From Aphrocallistes beatrix (lineage: Eukaryota > Porifera > Hexactinellida > Sceptrulophora > Aphrocallistidae), in the NCBI GenBank assembly GCA_963281255.1, contig OY725505.1, forward strand, positions 1,116,001-1,180,000: a stretch of 64,000 bases of DNA, given 5' to 3'. The position numbers were made by a program, and so were the translations under genes. A model generated the notes under the pieces. It was not told where the DNA came from. It did not search any database and was given only the letters and a program-made list of their open reading frames with translations. Below, one piece after another: positions 1 to 10,435 of the stretch (positions within the stretch are counted from its first letter, which is position 1; each line of letters starts with the position of its first letter).

Positions 1-405
1 AACATCTCTAAATATGTCCATCTTAGTGTTAAAACCGATTTCACTCGAAAAATCACCAAATTTGTCAATTTTAAAATTTTTGATGCGTAATGATGACGTC
101 ATAACAAAGTGATGAGTCATCATTTTTGGATGAAGGTCGCATCATATGTGAGGTATGTTAGTATACAGAATCTATTAAAATTTCAGCCTTCTATCTCCTA
201 TAATGGCTGAGTTATGCCCGAATAACTGTGTTGCTTAACTTTTAAAAATGTGACAATGACGTCATAATTCCATGATGAGTCGACATTTTGCTCTGAACTC
301 AGAACTTACTGGAGCCATAGCCAAAAGACTCCCACATGCCAAAAATCTGCCTTCTACGCTGGCAGTTTCTTCAATCAATTCGTTACAGATATATATATAT
401 ATATA
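1..405 (-). repeat. Terminal-hairpin repeat family (R1), reverse copy, cut by window edge
   Basis: This is the reverse complement of the ~480-bp repeat seen in full at 61078-61580. It contains the family's TGACGTCA palindromes (for example 257-264), 'gatgagtcatcat', and ends at the conserved 'ggcagtttcttcaatcaatt' followed by a (TA)n run. The hairpin end lies left of the window. Confidence 0.75.
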
Positions 406-416
406 CAATAATCGAG

Positions 417-1498
417 TTTTAATAGTAAGGATATATACATAAAGTAAACAAATTACAAAAATAGGCTAGAAACTAGCTTCCAACGGTTGACATGGGGTTT
501 TTAGAGATGTAGAATTCGAATATCATATTTTCAGATCGATATGATAAATTATTTGTTTACTTTTGTTTAATAATATATACATAAAGCAGGGTTGAAACCA
601 AATAGTTGATTATTCAGTTTAACCAAATATTATTTGCAAATAATTGATATTTGGTTTGTAACCAAATATCATTATTTGGTATTCGGTTGGGAACCAAATA
701 ATTTGGTCAACCGAATATTTGGTCAACCGAATAATTTGGTCAAACAAATAATTTGCATGCTTTCCCAATACAATCACACGTTCTTACATGAGGTGGTCCG
801 AACACAAATAAATCTAATAGGCCTACTTATACTTGATGATATTTTTTATAAATAGTTATATAATAGATAAAATTTGTGCAAAAATATAATCAAGTATTAT
901 TTGGTTAACCAAATTATTCGGTTGACCAAATATTCGGTTTGACCATTATTCGGTTAACCAAATTATTCGGTTTGACCATTATTCGGTTAACCAAATTATT
1001 TGGTCTGACCATTATTCGGTTAAAATGGTATTTGGTTGAAGCGGTTTCAACCTTGACATAAAGTATTCAAATTACAAAATAGCCTAGAGAATAGCTTCCA
1101 ACGGTTGACGTGGGGTTTTAGCGGTGTAGATTTCGAATATCATATTTTCAGATCGATATTTTGTTTACGTACAATAGATACATAAAGTAACCAAATTACA
1201 AAAATAGGCTAGAGAATAACTTCCAACGGTAGACATGGGGTTTTTAGTGGTGTAGATTTCGAATATCATATTTTCAGATCTATATGCTAAATTATTTGTT
1301 TACTTTTGTTTACAATAGATACATAAAGCAAACAAATCTAAAAAATATGCTAGAAACTTGCTTTCAACAGTTGACATGGGGTTTTCAGGGGTGTAGATTT
1401 CGAATATCATATTTTCAGATCCATATGAAAAATTATTCGCTGACCTTTGTTTACAATTTATATACTATAAAGGAAAACATTCCAAAAATAGTTTAGAT
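417..1498 (+). repeat. ~140-bp tandem repeat array (R2), interrupted by a hAT MITE
   Basis: Four diverged units share 'ggctagagaatagcttcc', 'ttgacatggggttt', 'tagatttcgaatatcatatt' and a run 'tttgtttacaatagatac'. One unit lies at 417-586 and three at 1064-1498; the 469-bp insertion at 587-1055 separates them. The array runs straight into a three-hairpin terminus at 1499-1570. Further units occur at 27592-27890 and 34395-34560. Confidence 0.8.
587..1055. mobile_element. hAT-type non-autonomous element (MITE)
   Basis: Terminal inverted repeats 'cagggttgaaacc' and 'ggtttcaaccttg' are flanked by an exact 8-bp duplication, 'acataaag' (579-586 and 1056-1063), as expected for hAT. The interior is built from many short copies of 'attattcggttaaccaaat' in both orientations, so it can fold on itself. 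No transposase is encoded. Confidence 0.85.
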
Positions 1499-1570
1499 TG
1501 GGTAACTCCAGGCGCCCGAAGGGCGACTCTGCGGACACATAGTGTCCGCAAGCAAGCGAAGCGCGCTTGT
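1499..1570 (+). repeat. R1 three-hairpin terminal module
   Basis: Three adjacent potential hairpins: AGGCGCCC/GGGCGACT (one mispair), TGCGGACAC (1530-1538) with GTGTCCGCA (1542-1550) as a perfect 9-bp stem, then 'AGCAAGCGAAGCGCGCTTGT'. Here the module terminates an R2 tandem array rather than the usual R1 body. Confidence 0.75.
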
Positions 1571-1689
1571 TATAAAACAAAATATCAGACAATTATGAAA
1601 CTTACATACAGCCTTAGCTCTGAAAAAATTACTACACTTTCTACTACACAGTTTCTTAATCTTTCTGTATTTACACATAAAACACAAAC

Positions 1690-2068
1690 GAATGCATCCT
1701 CCAATTTGGAACTAAACAAATGAGTCCAATCATTCCTAAAGCTAATTTTATCTTCATCCAACATAGTGATTTGACTCCATTATTTGAAACTAATGTAAAC
1801 GTCCCTTTGGTATCATGCACAGATGTTCTAAGTTCAACTACTTCCTCATGTGGTATTGGAACTATACAACTGCTATCATCATTACTTACCAAATCATCTG
1901 ATGCTAAATCGTTTTGGTATTCCTCAGAAATAAGTAATTTAGATTCCCAAACGGAATTATTGAGGATATTTTTCGACATTTCACTTTCTTTACTAAGGTA
2001 ACTTTCATAACATTCATATAATAATTCGGCATCTTCGCATAATGTTTTGATAAATAATTGAAAATCTT
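1690..2068 (-). CDS. Unassigned coding-like open frame
   Basis: A minus-strand frame stays open from about 2068 ('FQLFIKTLCEDAELLYECYE') through an Asp/Glu/Ser-rich middle ('DLASDDLVSNDDSS') to a hydrophobic tail ('LALGMIGLICLVPNW'), about 125 residues. I recognise no family. It lies upstream of spectrin exon A, antisense to it, next to a second coding-like region at 2870-3601. The two could be exons of one nested gene or parts of an unrecognised element. Confidence 0.3.
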
Positions 2069-2116
2069 ATATATTTAAACTCTAGGATTTTTTGTTTTGT
2101 TTGTTTGTTTGTTTGT

Positions 2117-2260
2117 CTGAATTGATTGAAGAATTGGCAAGTCGTAGAGATACCAAAATTGGCCTGTAGGTGTCAAATGATGAATCTAGGATTAATTTCG
2201 AAGATCTAAGCGAAATCTTCACACCTCGCCGAGATAGGTGACAAAATGTGCTGACAAATC
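2117..2260 (+). repeat. Repeat related to R1 start (R1b)
   Basis: Starts like R1 ('gaattgattgaagaa', 'tggc') but continues with 'aagtcgtagaga' and a different body ('aagatctaagcgaaat'). A second copy is at 26765-26900. A (gttt)n run sits just before it. Confidence 0.55.
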
Positions 2261-2755
2261 AAATTCGATTATTTTATAATGCAAATACATTGGAATAAAA
2301 TGGTAGTGACTTATGCATACTATCAAAAGAACTATTTGTGATTGAAATTCATTGGTTTATGTGAGAACCAATCAATTATCAGACTTTTATAATGCCATTC
2401 ACACGATTCTATTTAATATAAATGATTGAATACTGCTATTTTGAGTCTATAATTTGATTGTTAACAATAATTAAAGTGTGTTATATGCTACGATCAATCA
2501 ATTCGATCATAAAATAACTTTTAACGACATGGACTGGAATTGATTATTTAAGTATAATAATATTTAGCAATGTGAACTTTGTGTATTCAAATTGAGCTTG
2601 CATTCAGGATTAGTTTAATTAATACGAAGTAAATTCCATTTATCACGTAACAAAATTTCTGCTACAGTTCTGATTTCATTAATGTAACCGTAGACAAATG
2701 ACAATCCAGCGTACTTAGTATAAAACAAGAAAGCAACGTATTGTTTCTCTAATAT

Positions 2756-2834
2756 CCGCAAGCGCCCACTGGGTAAATCTGCGGACACGCAGTGTCCGCA
2801 AGGTGCGCAGCGCAAGCAAGCGAAGCGCGCTTGT
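2756..2834 (+). repeat. R1 three-hairpin terminal module
   Basis: Perfect 9-bp stem TGCGGACAC (2780-2788) with GTGTCCGCA (2792-2800), loop GCA, followed by the AGCGCAAGCAAGCGAAGCGC motif and CGCTTGT. The first hairpin is degraded here. No R1 body precedes it. Confidence 0.7.
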
Positions 2835-3601
2835 AGTAATTAAGTTGCAACGGACTAAATACTAGATATGTGACTCCAAACAGTCCAGTTAAAACCTTAG
2901 ACTCAACACTTTCTAAAATGATCCATCCCTCAAACAAAGAACTATTATTTTTAATGAACTTAAAATCTCTTAAATCTGTAAGCATAAAATCGACAAAAGA
3001 GTTGCACTCTTTTAAGATTTCCCAGTTAACTAAAATAAATCCATCTTTTGTTTGGGCAGGATTAGCATGGAAACATTTTAGAGCATCGAGCCGCACAACA
3101 CAATCACAATTGCTATAATGCCAGAAGTAATCATCATGAATATCAGATTCAGACGGCGTACCTCTGGATAGAAGTTCCCCATGCAAGTCTAAGTCTTCAC
3201 AACCTGAAACTATTGCACTTAGAAAGTTTTCAGACAATTCCCTCTTAATGCATTGATACTACAACTAATTTCATTAGGGGTCCTACTACCAATTCTACTA
3301 ATCAAACTATTACTACTATTACAATTCGTAAGGTAACCTACAGTATCTAAATCTATCAAATTTTTTCCTTACTTTTCAATCCTGAGACATCAACTGTTGG
3401 CTCCACTTGATGCATCTCTTCTGTCAACTCTGTCCATTTCGTTGTTTCTATCTGCTCTAGCTGTTCTTGCTGCTCCGTCTGTTCAAATTGTCCCGTCTTA
3501 TCTTGCTGCTCTGTCTGTTCCAACTGATTCGTCCTTTCTGTTCGTTCCTGTTCCGTCTTATCTCTATGTTGTGTACCATGCTGCTGATTTTTTCGCTCCA
3601 T
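2835..3601 (-). pseudogene. Unassigned gene-like region with Gln/Glu/Thr-rich N-terminus, two frame breaks
   Basis: From 3601 downwards the frame reads a start Met and a 75-residue Q/E/T-rich low-complexity segment built on 'LEQTEQQ'-like units. After a run of six A's (about 3360) a neighbouring frame continues with 'LDTVGYLTNCNSSNSLISRI'. A second one-base shift near 3240 ('gaggga') leads to 'SENFLSAIVSGCEDLDLHGE', then 'CDCVVRLDALKCFHAN' and a hydrophobic 'VLTGLFGVTYLVF'. Two single-base changes in homopolymers would make one frame of roughly 240 residues. It may be a decayed gene or a sequence with homopolymer errors. I recognise no family. Confidence 0.35.
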
Positions 3602-3639
3602 CCGCTCCCTTAGGATATGCTGAATGTTTCTCTATTTAG

Positions 3640-4440
3640 TCTCCACCTGCAATTCAGGGAGCTTCGCTTGTTATCGCGGTTTTTGCCGAGACCATAAGAG
3701 CCAGTTTCCCTCATAATGATTTCGGACATTTTGACCTTTCCGAATCAAGTTTAGCCTTCTAAGTATCGAAGTCATTGTGTCCTAATGACTTCAACGCTTC
3801 GATAAAAATGACTTTGCCGTCTCCTGTCATACCTAAAATCAGTACGTAATAAAGATTCCAATAATAATTACAAAGATCTATTCGTAAATCAATTAATTAT
3901 TTATTGTGTAATAGAAAACTACTTACTTGCGATAAGAACTTCTGGATAGATTAAAGATACTGGCGTTTGAGAGTAAAATATAATGAAATGTAAAAAGTTG
4001 TGAAATGCTTTGGAAAAAAATGAAATATAAGTATTATAACTAAATACAACATAAATACCTTTAATCATTTTCCAGAAACAAGACAAAAAATAAACACATC
4101 AACTATCCTCATCCAAACAGACATGTTCAACGCTGCTACTATGGATAATTGCATTCAGCTATTGACTAAAATAGTCACTAGCGAATCACTCCTGGAAAAT
4201 TGAGAAAATGTAAAGAGGGATAATTTTTTTAATTTTTAGTATTTAAGAAATATCTTGATATCAATAGAGTGGCAAAAAATTGATGTCCCACTGCGAAGTC
4301 AACCTGGGGGAAATTCGAAAATTTGAACATGTCATGTGAGTGACATAGGCTCCTCTACACACTGGTATAATATTTTTACTCTAGTGCTTATACTTTTCGA
4401 GATATTCAAGTTTGACATGCGAATCGGCTGCTAAAATAAC
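3640..4440. other. Gap without recognisable gene
   Basis: AT-rich sequence between the unassigned gene-like region and the hAT fragment. No coding signal, array or terminal repeat seen. Confidence 0.5.
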
Positions 4441-4479
4441 GTTCGCCACATTTATTACTTTCGCTTCAAATCAGACACA

Positions 4480-4990
4480 TATGAAGTTGACAATTAGATG
4501 GTGCAAGCATAAAGCCATAGCGCAAATAATTGACGGAATATTGTCGTCATTTCCTTTTATCAGAAGTAGTCATTTTGTTCTTTAAATATGATGTCTAAGT
4601 CTTCACAACCTGAAACTATTACACTTAGAAAGTTTGAAAGTTTGTGATACTAATTAAATTAGAGGTATATATTCAGAAATTTCTAATATTAATAGATTCC
4701 TCCAATTCTATATATACTAATTCGATTGGTATCAACGTCGTGTAAAGTTGTTTTTTATGATACTAATGATAGATATATAGTAATATGAGTCTTGTTTGAA
4801 TTACATTGTGTAAGCATTTATTCTTTATAATTTGTTATTAGCATTTCACAGGATTCTGAATTCAAACAACTGCTTTATCAATTAACTGGTTTGACAATCG
4901 AAAACTGGACGGTGATTTTTGATAATATTATATTATATATAATATCCCTCTCTTGATCAAAGTAATTCCTCAATCCAAAATAGACAGTAA
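4480..4990 (+). mobile_element. Fragment related to the hAT element at 38.2-41.9 kb
   Basis: Shares stretches such as 'gaagttgacaattag', 'aaagccatagcgcaaataat' and 'gacggaatattgtcg' with 41390-41900, in the same orientation. This is the region upstream of the transposase in that element. It ends where a foldback element begins. A 40-bp piece at 4590-4630 duplicates 3188-3230. Confidence 0.6.
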
Positions 4991-4997
4991 TTATGAT

Positions 4998-5938
4998 TGT
5001 TGGAGTTATATCTTGAAAACCACGATTGCTAGACATTCAAATGTAAATCCATTTGGTAGCGAACAGACTACTTACTATTAAGCGATAATACAATTTCGAC
5101 GTCTAAATTCAATGGTTTACGAGATATTCGATAAATTACCAAATGCGACCAATATGATAAATTGTCTAATAACTCGTAAACCATAATTTAGACAAATAAA
5201 TTATATTATCACTTAATAGGAAATACTCGATTGGTTATCAAATGGAATTAAATTTGAATGTCTAGCTCAGTGTTTCTCAACCTTTTTCTTCTCGCGGCAC
5301 CCTTTCTAAACTTGTACCTTTCAGCGGCACCCCTTAATTTGACTTAGTGGCAGGCCAATGAACAAATGATAGTAAAAGTGGAGATTGATTTGAATTATTA
5401 CGACTTTATTATAAAATAACTAATTAATAAACTAGGAAATTATTGTGAAAATTGTGTAATAAATTATTCCAGAGGATTGTCAGAGGACAATCATCAAATT
5501 CAACATTGACAATGGTATCAATAGAAAATAAAATAAAGCAGTATGTAAGTGTGGTAAGGCCTGCGGCACCCCTAGAGGAAGCAAATGGCACCCCGGTTGA
5601 GAACCACTGGTCTAGCTCTTGCGGTTTTCAAGATATGATCCCAACTGACGCACCTTTCCATAGTAACACTGGAATGTAGCAACATTCCATTAAAAATTTT
5701 ATGATAAAAACACTTAGAAGTGCCTGAAAATCATCAAATTTTTAACAAATATAAACTATTGCGCAACCATATGGTGACTAATTTGAATTTTAACAACGGA
5801 TATGGGTACTTTGATACCATATTTATAAATGCTGATAATTCCTAAGCTCTATTGTGCTTTGTTAATTATTTAAAGCAGCTCATGTATTACTTCAACCATC
5901 TTCTACCGCATCCCTAGTCCCAAATCCGCAAGTTACTG
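4998..5938. mobile_element. Foldback element (R3), left arm truncated, split by a hAT MITE
   Basis: The centre is near 5145 ('ttaccaaatgcgaccaatat'). The flanking arms are inverted: 'tttacgagatattcgataaa' left against 'attgtctaataactcgtaaa' right. The right arm runs to 'ttctaccgcatccctag' near 5910. The left arm is about 150 bp only. A 342-bp hAT MITE lies in the right arm. A full version is at 55513-56570 and another partial at 47660-47990. Confidence 0.7.
5268..5609. mobile_element. hAT-type MITE with perfect target duplication
   Basis: Ends 'cagtgtttctcaacc' and 'ggttgagaaccactg' form the classical CAGTGGTTCTCAACC hAT terminus, flanked by the exact 8-bp duplication 'gtctagct' (5260-5267, 5610-5617). 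Subterminal 'gcggcacccctt' is inverted at the other end. The same terminus bounds the 3.7-kb element at 38215-41947. Confidence 0.9.
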
Positions 5939-5944
5939 TGAGGC

Positions 5945-5990
5945 CTTATAAATCCCCGAGATTGAGTACTCAATCTCGGGGATTTATAAG
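5945..5990. repeat. Perfect 46-bp palindrome
   Basis: Two 23-bp arms (5945-5967 and 5968-5990) are exact reverse complements with no spacer; arm core 'AAATCCCCGAGATTGAGT'. It abuts the end of the R3 foldback element ('gtgaggcc'). Confidence 0.9.
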
Positions 5991-6302
5991 GGTGTACAGT
6001 GACATTCTACCACTGTTTTCGAAAAATATTTTAGTAACCCCCCCGTAAGTGTCTGAATAAATCATCAACAAAAGCTTAGCGCAGTGTAAATACGACTTCT
6101 TTAGCGCCAAGTTTTCATAGAAATTTTTGCTACGGGAAGCTTCTGTCCACTCTGCAATAAATTAACCTGTGATAAATCTTCTTGATGGATTTTAATTTAG
6201 AAATTGGGGAGAAGAAATACATCGATTTAAGACGTATTTTACTTTCAGATGCAAATGTCCTGCCACAATCGATTAGCTGATCTCAATCGAGTGGAAAGAT
6301 GT

Positions 6303-6356
6303 CATCCGTCAAGCAAATTTGAGATCGATGTGTATCTCAAATTTGCTTGACGGATG
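6303..6356. repeat. 23-bp perfect inverted repeat, 8-base loop
   Basis: Arms 6303-6325 and 6334-6356 ('catccgtcaagcaaatttg' and its complement) match exactly. An imperfect outer stem continues on both sides ('gatctcaatcga' with 'tcgatcgagatc'). Confidence 0.85.
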
Positions 6357-6629
6357 ATCTTTTCAGTCGATCGAGATCATCTAGTAGGCATTGCTGTATC
6401 TTACAGCAAGCTTCTGGCACACAGTAAGCAGAATATTAACTGCTTCTGCCAATGAAATTGTCAGCATTCTGAAGATACGAATTTCAGATGGACTTTACTG
6501 TTCTAGCTATCACCGAGTTTATCAGCATGCCACTCAGCCCGATATTTCAACGAAAAGTTTTGTTTTATTTGGGTTTAAGGTGATTTCCATATCTTATCTC
6601 GAGAACAAACTGATTTGGAAAAACCTAAT

Positions 6630-7440
6630 TCCCAATTCTCCCATCTCAATTAGACCCGTTGCGATACTAGCTCTACAGAAAAACGAAGACAACATTCGAA
6701 GATCTCATGGATACATATAGTCAATACGGAGTCTACACATCTTACAGAAAATGGATTAGAAATAACTAACGGTTTTTGTGGTTGAAATTCAGCGTTCACA
6801 ATTGAATGGAAAAATGGCTAAAATTCTTAGTAGTGCTGGAACCGCATGTATCCAGTTCTGAACAGCAGCATTCAAACAAATCCATGATCCGGAAATGGTT
6901 GGAGACGGGTTCTCAATTAATTGATCAATCACAGATGCAAAAGTATTATTTGAAGAGGTTAACGAAACAGGAATTTTGACACTGATTCCATCCATGTTCA
7001 AGCCCCCACATAATTGAAATTCACACATGCCTAGTAGCAATCCTACAGGTCTATAATAGCAGCAAAAGAGCTAATACTGAAGAACTAGCAAATGTTTACA
7101 GTAATATCTACCTATCAATGCTTCGTGGATTCCCTTGGGATAATATTTGCCCTACATTACACAAGTTGTTAGCACATGCACCGGGAATCATCTCAACGTT
7201 TAACAAAGGGCAAGGACTAGTAGAGCACTTATCTGAAAAAGGATTCGAGGCTTCTGACAAATTTATTCGGAGATATAGAGATCGTCTTGCTCGTTTCAAT
7301 GGAAGAAAATTTAAAGGCTATATTTGTGCGAATGATTTCTCACAGTGATCCCATACTGTTAACTAATCGCAAAAGTTTGCAAGCCTGCTTCTAGCCAAGA
7401 GCTTAAAAGTACCCAAGATATTTTAGTGAACGCCCTTATT
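6630..7440 (+). pseudogene. Transposon-protein relic ('LSEKGFEASDKFIRRYR' family)
   Basis: Broken + strand frames include 'PISIRPVAILALQKNEDNIR' and, at 7118-7348, 'LHKLLAHAPGIISTFNKG' and 'LSEKGFEASDKFIRRYRDRL', then 'SLLLAKSLK' near 7390. From memory these match an uncharacterised arthropod/cnidarian transposon-type protein with 'LSEE..EA..K.RRYR'. Several stops and shifts break it. Confidence 0.55.
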
Positions 7441-7446
7441 CGTGGT

Positions 7447-7478
7447 AATGATGATGATGATGATGATAGGAATGATGA
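7447..7478. repeat. (GAT)n microsatellite
   Basis: Seven near-uninterrupted 'gat' units follow 'gtaat'. Confidence 0.9.
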
Positions 7479-7688
7479 TTGGGTAACTTTTTCATTATTA
7501 CTTCGATTTATATTTATTACTCTTCTATATGTTATTTCTAGCTAGCAAATGTTTTATCCTCGAATGTTAGTTTTAAATGATAAATCTATTTATTTAGCAA
7601 CATATATATCGAACCACACATAACTAATTACACTTACAATTAAAATACTCAACTCTAAACTAACAAACGAATACTATTTACAATCCTA

Positions 7689-7910
7689 TTATTCTACCCC
7701 AATCCAATAACGAATGGTTTTCAATTGATCCTTCACCAGGCATATGGTTCTGCGATCCTCCTTCCTATATTCGTTCATCATAAGTATGGTACCACGATCC
7801 TCCTCCCTCTGTTCCTTCATCATGCATATTGTATCACGATCATCCTGCCTCCGATATCCTAATGTACTTAGCATTATTCCAGATTCGAATAATATGCATT
7901 CAAATGACTC
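7689..7910 (-). CDS. Short open frame with three ~15-residue repeats
   Basis: The frame reads 'YRRQDDRDTICMMKE', 'QREEDRGTILMMNE', 'YRKEDRRTICLVKD', three diverged repeats of a charged helix-like unit coded by a ~45-bp tandem repeat, ending 'LKTIRYWIGVE'. It resembles C-terminal tails of Myb/MADF-type transposon proteins, but I cannot assign it. Confidence 0.3.
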   Translation of the reverse strand, partial: ESFECILFESGIMLSTLGYRRQDDRDTICMMKEQREEDRGTILMMNEYRKEDRRTICLVKDQLKTIRYWIGVE

Positions 7911-8477
7911 ACAGTTGAATTTTCTAACTAATCAGTCATTCCTACCTTTTTGTAATTATCAATCAGTGCCACCCTATAACACATACGCCCATTTTAACCA
8001 CAAGACATTATGGCAATGAATTACCCACAAAACGATTACTAATAAACTATTACTAATTCAATTGTGTAGATTTCGAATATGAATTAAGATTTTTAGTATC
8101 TCTTTGAATTTTAATGTATTGCCCTTCATGAAAAAATCAAATATAGTATTATTTATATAGGAAAGAATCAAGTGTTCAAATACTTTTGTCCCGTTGGTGT
8201 AGTTCTATTTATTTGTTCTCGCTCTCACGCTCTGCTTTTATATTTGATAGCATTTTTTGATTTGCATGCATATAATCTTTTAAGAAAATTCTTTAATTTT
8301 TATTGTATTTATCAATTTATTTAAATAACATTCATTAAAAGGTGTCAAGTTATAATGATGACACAAGTACCATATACGATAACGTCATAACCCTCACATA
8401 TGAAGCCACAAACAGTATTGCATTCAATTTTTAGACAATGTTAACCAATCCTTACTATTATAACCCGATTAATTTGT

Positions 8478-8890
8478 ATATCTATATATATATCTATATA
8501 TATATATATGTGACGAATCGATTGAAGAAACTGCCAGGCATAGAAAGCTGTTTTTTTCCCTGTGGGATTCTTTGGGCTATGACTCCACTAGGTTCTGACC
8601 TCAGACGAAAATATCGACTCACCATGGAATTATGACGTCATTGTCACCTTTTTTATAATTAAAAATTTCAGTTTTTCGGCTATAACTCAGCCATTTTAGG
8701 GTTTAGAAGGCTGAAATTTTAATAGAATATGTATTTTAATATTCTTCTCATATGATACAACTATCATCAAAAAATGAGACTCTTCACTCTGTTATGACGT
8801 CATCATTATGCATCAAAAATTTACAGTCGAGTGATATCGATTTTAACAGTAGGACAGATTTGATCTGTTATCTCCCCCTCACCGTAAACA
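8478..8890 (+). repeat. R1 repeat copy without hairpin end
   Basis: A (TA)n run leads into 'gattgaagaaactgccaggc' and the R1 body with TGACGTCA palindromes. It stops at 'ttatctccccctcacc' before the hairpin module. Confidence 0.75.
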
Positions 8891-8939
8891 TTTTTTTGCA
8901 AAATCTCATCACTGGTTTTTATAAGTATATATTCATATT

Positions 8940-9590
8940 TTAACACCTCCACTACAAAGCTTTGTTTAAAGATATAAGTATGATCTCAACGGCTATTGTA
9001 GGGTATTTCAACATGTAGGACCGATTTTCGTGCTTTAAAAGTAATAATATGAATATTTTAAGAGTTATGAACATATTGATATATACATATTTTCACACCT
9101 TTTGAAAAATTCTTATTTTGAGCTAAAAGCGAGTTCTCAACGGCTATTCTAGGATATTTTAATATGTAGATTCCGATTTTCGCACTTTAAAAGTGATAAC
9201 GTGCGAATGCTATGAGTTACCACATAAGTTTATATTCACATTTTGACACCTTTTGAAAAAATCTTATTTTGTCCTAAAAGCGAATTCTCAACAGCTATTC
9301 TACGATATTTAATATGTAGATTCCGATTTTCGCTCTTTAAAAGTGATAATGTGTGAATATTATGAGTTATTACATCTGTTTATATACCTATTTTCACAAC
9401 TTTTGAAAAATTCTTATTTTGAGCTAAAAGCGAGCTCTCAACGGCTATTATAGAGTATTTTAATATGTAGACTCCAAATTTTCACACTTGGAATGTCCTA
9501 AAATGAGTATTTCCCGATGTATTCCGATATTCACATTTCATGTTCCATCAAGTCGCTTCCTGGAGCTGCACTATCGGTCTGTCGATCGAC
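8940..9590 (+). repeat. ~160-bp tandem repeat array (R4) with short terminal hairpin
   Basis: Almost four units share 'ctcaacggctatt', 'tatgtagattccgattttcg', 'ctttaaaagtgataa' and 'ttcacaccttttgaaaaa'. The array ends at 'ggagctgcactatcggtc' followed by TGTCGATCGACA (stem TGTCG/CGACA). Relatives: 22916-23385 and 46900-47065, with the same terminus. Confidence 0.8.
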
Positions 9591-9740
9591 ATTTTTTATT
9601 GATGAAATGTCTTATCTAAATATTATTTATATTCTTAATCTCCATATTCAGACCCATGATAACTTTTAAAATGTTAATAGTCTCAGTCGGAAGTTCTTTT
9701 AGGAGAGTGACGCATTTAATAAATTTATTTCAACATCTAG

Positions 9741-10058
9741 GTTTGGTCGATAGAATCTCGTATTCTTTGCTTGGCTGATTTGAAAGATTCATCCAAATTA
9801 GATAAAGAGCTAGAACAAGATGTCTCATCTTTACTTAATGAATGGGATCAATTGCTTGGACAAATGGAGGAACGAAAGCACATTATATGCAACCAATTGG
9901 AGATTCAATTTCTATTTAACGATATAGATGACATATTTGAATGGATTCAAGAGATTGGGAATGTTGCCTTCAAGAATAATCTGGGAAAGGATCTTATCTC
10001 TGTTCAATTGCTTTTGAGGGAACATGAAATGGTAGAAAATACTCGTTCGGCAATTCAG
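9741..10058 (+). CDS. Divergent alpha-spectrin-like protein, exon A (one spectrin repeat)
   Basis: The exon opens after the acceptor 'catctag' and ends at CAG before the donor 'gtacta'. It is 318 nt, phase 0 to phase 0, 106 residues. It carries spectrin-repeat landmarks: helix-A Trp in 'LLNEWDQLL', helix-B Trp in 'IFEWIQ', and the helix-C motif 'LGKDLISVQLLLREHE' typical of alpha-spectrin. Spectrin forms long antiparallel alpha/beta dimers in the cortical actin membrane skeleton. By eye it aligns with the alpha-spectrin repeat just after the SH3/EF-insert region. No upstream exon is visible in the first 9.7 kb, so the gene continues to the left of the window. It is clearly less conserved than arthropod alpha-spectrins normally are. 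Confidence 0.85.
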
Positions 10059-10435
10059 GTACTAGAATAGTTAATGGTTACTTTGATGTAAAATTTAGTT
10101 ATAATCTTATTCGAAATTTGCATTCATATGCACAAGCCCGCTTCAAAATTCTGTCACGCGGCTTGGCACACTTCGTATCTGCAAATCGCCATGCTGACGC
10201 CTGGGAATATCCACAAATTCAAAATCCCTACGGCGGCCAATTATTGCTGACTTTCACTGATCCAATAATGATAATAATATCCATCTTTTAATCGCAGATG
10301 CCATCCTGATTTGTTCAAGTGTGCTCTAAAGTTAATCAAGGAGTTATGCGTGTAATGTATACAGGGTGTATCATAAGTGTTGTCGGGTAATATAATTGAA
10401 TGTAAAAACCCAGAATGTATATAATGTATATATTT

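Noticed and set aside
1671-1979. Start codon of the 102-residue frame taken as a protein start
   Set aside because: The frame stays open about 90 bases further upstream with similar composition, so the internal Met is not a supported start.
2749-2870. C-terminal part of the 162-residue minus-strand frame
   Set aside because: The last ~40 codons run into the R1 hairpin module, so they are repeat sequence rather than coding.
3397-3639. 80-residue + frame rich in Ala/Leu/Ser
   Set aside because: It is the antisense of the Q/E/T-rich low-complexity stretch. The minus strand reads through more consistently, although neither is proven.
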